DNA of 64,000 bases, from assembly GCF_009690905.1 (NCBI RefSeq), contig NZ_VOSW01000029.1, forward strand, positions 1-64,000, given 5' to 3'. A program made the translations under genes and the position numbers. Source of the stretch: Paraburkholderia madseniana. Lineage in GTDB: Bacteria > Pseudomonadota > Gammaproteobacteria > Burkholderiales > Burkholderiaceae. Within the stretch, counting starts at the first letter, position 1; the number at the start of each line of letters is the position of its first letter. Positions 62,154 to 64,000 of the stretch are shown here, one piece after another. The notes under the pieces are model-generated. The model was not told the DNA's origin and did not search any database. It saw only the letters and a list, made by a program, of their open reading frames with translations.

Positions 62154-63293
62154 ATGGACATCAATATCGTAGGAGGAGGGCCGGGCGGGCTGTTTTTCTC
62201 GTATCTGGTCAAACGACGTTTTCCGGAATGGACGGTCCGGGTCCATGAACAGAATGACGCCGGCGCAACTTACGGCTGGGGTGTGGTGTTCTCGGATGTC
62301 GCGCTGTCGTTTCTCGAGAAATCGGATCCCGAGTTCTTCCGCCGGTTTACCGCCGGCCACGTGCGTTCGGAGCACATGGAAATTGTCCATCGCGGCGTGC
62401 ATGTGCTGATCCATGGCAACTGCTTTTCGCGGGTCGCCCGTATTGCCTTACTGCAGTTTCTACATGCCGAATGCAGATCGGCGGGCGTCGATCTACTGTT
62501 CAACGCTCGCGTGGACGACCTGGGCGCATTGCGTCAGGCAGATCTCGTAGTGGTGGCGGATGGCGTGAACAGCCGGACCCGCGCGCAATATGCGGATGCC
62601 TTCAAACCGTCGTTCGTGCAGCGTCGCAACAAGTTTGCCTGGTACGGAACCAGCAAGCCGTTCCATGCCGTCTCGCTGATCTTTCGCGAAACCGAATTCG
62701 GTGTGTTCATCGCTCATAGCTACGCGTATAGCGACCGGATGAGTACGTTTCTCATCGAAACGGATCCGCAGACGTGGGCACGCGCCGGATTGGGCGAAAT
62801 GAGCGATGCGGACAGCCGCGCCTTCTGCGAACAGGTTTTCGCCGAAGACCTGGACGGACACGGTCTGTTGTCGAACAAGTCCACATGGTTTGAAGCCGTG
62901 ACAGTCAAAAACGAGAACTGGCACCACGAGAACATGATTCTGATTGGGGATGCGCTGCGCTCGGTGCACTTCTCGCTGGGCTCCGGTACGCGTATGGCGA
63001 TGGAAGATTCGATCGCGCTGTTCGAAGGTCTGTGTGCCCACGCGACTGACATCAAGGCTGCATTCGCGCATTTCGAGGCGTCGCGCCGCTCCGCTTCGGA
63101 TCGCTTCCAACTGGCTGCGGCAAAGAGCCTTGATTGGTATGAAAACGTCGGCAACAAGCTGCATCTCGATCCGATCGGCTTCACCTACGACTATATGCGC
63201 CGTACCGGACGTGTCACGCATGAAGATCTACGCGAGCGCGACCCCGAATTCATTCGCCAATACGAGCGGCTTTACGGTGAAGCGGTGAACTGA
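62154..63293 (+). CDS. FAD monooxygenase of the salicylyl-/aminobenzoyl-CoA hydroxylase type
   Basis: A 379-residue class A flavoprotein with INIVGGGPGGLFFSYLVKRRFP at the N-terminus, YGWGVVFSD, VVVADGVNSRTR (the DG motif) and LIGDALRSVHFSLGSGTRMAMED (the GD motif). The combination GWGVVFSD and HFSLGSGTRMAMED is characteristic of hydroxylases that act on aryl-CoA substrates such as salicylyl-CoA or anthraniloyl-CoA. It begins 2 bp after the ligase stop, a strong sign of joint function. Substrate identity remains open. Confidence 0.82.
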   Translation: MDINIVGGGPGGLFFSYLVKRRFPEWTVRVHEQNDAGATYGWGVVFSDVALSFLEKSDPEFFRRFTAGHVRSEHMEIVHRGVHVLIHGNCFSRVARIALLQFLHAECRSAGVDLLFNARVDDLGALRQADLVVVADGVNSRTRAQYADAFKPSFVQRRNKFAWYGTSKPFHAVSLIFRETEFGVFIAHSYAYSDRMSTFLIETDPQTWARAGLGEMSDADSRAFCEQVFAEDLDGHGLLSNKSTWFEAVTVKNENWHHENMILIGDALRSVHFSLGSGTRMAMEDSIALFEGLCAHATDIKAAFAHFEASRRSASDRFQLAAAKSLDWYENVGNKLHLDPIGFTYDYMRRTGRVTHEDLRERDPEFIRQYERLYGEAVN

Positions 63294-63329
63294 AGTTTCG
63301 ACCGATACGGTTCATTTTTTTGCCCAGCA

Positions 63330-63348
63330 TTTGTCAAACTCGTCAAAT
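63330..63348. promoter_or_regulatory. GTCAAA repeat upstream of the aromatic-acid carrier gene
   Basis: TTTGTCAAACTCGTCAAAT carries two GTCAAA units, the same hexamer that forms the palindrome at 58231-58244. It lies in the 159-bp gap before the carrier gene, so both may be bound by one regulator. Confidence 0.45.
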
Positions 63349-63452
63349 AAAAGATGTGAAAGTCAATTGAATGACAGAAGGGTGGTGCGGTGGCGGGTGC
63401 GTCCATTTACGGGCATCCGCACCGACGATAGAAATCAGGTTAGGAGACAACC

Positions 63453-64000
63453 ATGGCATCAACTGGGGAAGAAACCACTTTTTCATTGTTTGATGGCAGA
63501 CCCGTTACCGCCACGCAGTGGCGCGTGCTCGGCTTATGCGCGTTATGCATGGTGATCGACGGCTTCGATGTCCAGGCGATGGCCTACGCCGCTCCGGCCT
63601 TGATAAAAGCCTGGGGCGCCAGCCGCTCCGTGTTGGGTCCGGTGTTCGCGGCCGGATTGCTGGGCATGTTCGCCGGATCGCTGGTGCTCGCGGGATGGGC
63701 TGACACAATCGGCCGCCGTCCGATGCTGATTGCGGCGACTGCCTGGATCGCGCTTTGCATGGTGCTGACACCTTTCGCACACTCGATCGGTGCACTGATC
63801 GGCATTCGGTTTGCCGCCGGTATCGGAATGGGCGCGATCGTTCCGAATGCCATGGCTCTCGCAGGCGAATACAGCCCGGCACGCATCCGCGTGAGCTTGA
63901 TGATGGCGGTGTCGTCGGGTTACATCGTCGGCGGGGTGGTTGGCGGCGGGATTGCCGCTCTGGTGATTGCGCCGTTCGGCTGGGGCGGTGTTTTTTACGC
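63453..64000 (+). CDS. MFS aromatic-acid:H+ symporter, cut by the window end
   Basis: The first 182 codons of a carrier: MASTGEETTFSLFDGRPVT, then LCALCMVIDGFDVQAMAYAAPAL and LVLAGWADTIGRRPMLIAATA. The DGFD in helix 1 and the loop 2-3 motif are characteristic of the aromatic acid:H+ symporter group (PcaK, BenK, MhpT). A TAGGAGAC ribosome site precedes the ATG. It follows the ligase/hydroxylase operon and probably takes up its aromatic acid. The C-terminal half lies outside the window. Confidence 0.85.
   Translation, partial: MASTGEETTFSLFDGRPVTATQWRVLGLCALCMVIDGFDVQAMAYAAPALIKAWGASRSVLGPVFAAGLLGMFAGSLVLAGWADTIGRRPMLIAATAWIALCMVLTPFAHSIGALIGIRFAAGIGMGAIVPNAMALAGEYSPARIRVSLMMAVSSGYIVGGVVGGGIAALVIAPFGWGGVFY

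Overview
The window looks like chromosome of a plant- or soil-associated betaproteobacterium, most likely Paraburkholderia. The grounds are high GC coding with GC-rich third positions, many LysR regulators, dense aromatic catabolism, and an intergenic hairpin repeat near the left end of a kind I remember as common in that genus. No rRNA, tRNA, CRISPR array or intact insertion sequence was seen. The species was not established.

Left part (about 0.5-20.3 kb): an indole-3-acetic acid (auxin) degradation cluster of the iac type joined to a catechol ortho-cleavage set. Leftward genes are iacA-B-I-H-E, iacC-D plus an MFS carrier, iacG and iacF. Regulators are a FixJ-type response regulator and a soluble PAS histidine kinase lying on either side of the iacA operon, and a LysR protein divergent from iacC. 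catR is divergent from catB-catA-catC. Together they can carry auxin to catechol, then to muconolactone and on toward the beta-ketoadipate pathway. An EamA carrier, an NmrA-type reductase, a glutathione transferase and their LysR regulator sit between the iac and cat halves.

Middle part (20.6-43 kb): a LysR/MFS/acetylpolyamine amidohydrolase-like group; an SDR; a 2-aminoethylphosphonate unit (LysR, phnW, phnX); a GAF-GGDEF protein; a tightly coupled operon of two unusual Hsp70 proteins and a DUF2760 protein; a LysR gene and an NADP-dependent reductase. Next is a compact histidyl-tRNA-synthetase-like gene with a frameshift, preceded by what reads as a histidine attenuator. An amino-acid ABC transporter coupled to an FAD oxidoreductase, with an IclR regulator, follows.

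Right part (43-64 kb): a sigma-54 activator of unusual architecture next to an apparently orphan sigma-54 promoter, two operator dyads and a 24-codon gene stub; several single enzymes; a complete alpha-hydroxyketone quorum-sensing module (sensor kinase, response regulator, CqsA/LqsA-type synthase); an alcohol/aldehyde oxidation pair with a LysR gene; and an operon of hydrolase, VOC protein, aryl-acid ligase and flavoprotein hydroxylase, followed by an aromatic-acid carrier that runs off the window end.

The items most worth follow-up are the histidine attenuator with its compact HisRS-like gene, the quorum-sensing module, the orphan sigma-54 promoter, and the Hsp70-Hsp70-DUF2760 operon. All functions are read from sequence only; family assignments rest on recognised motifs, not on database searches.
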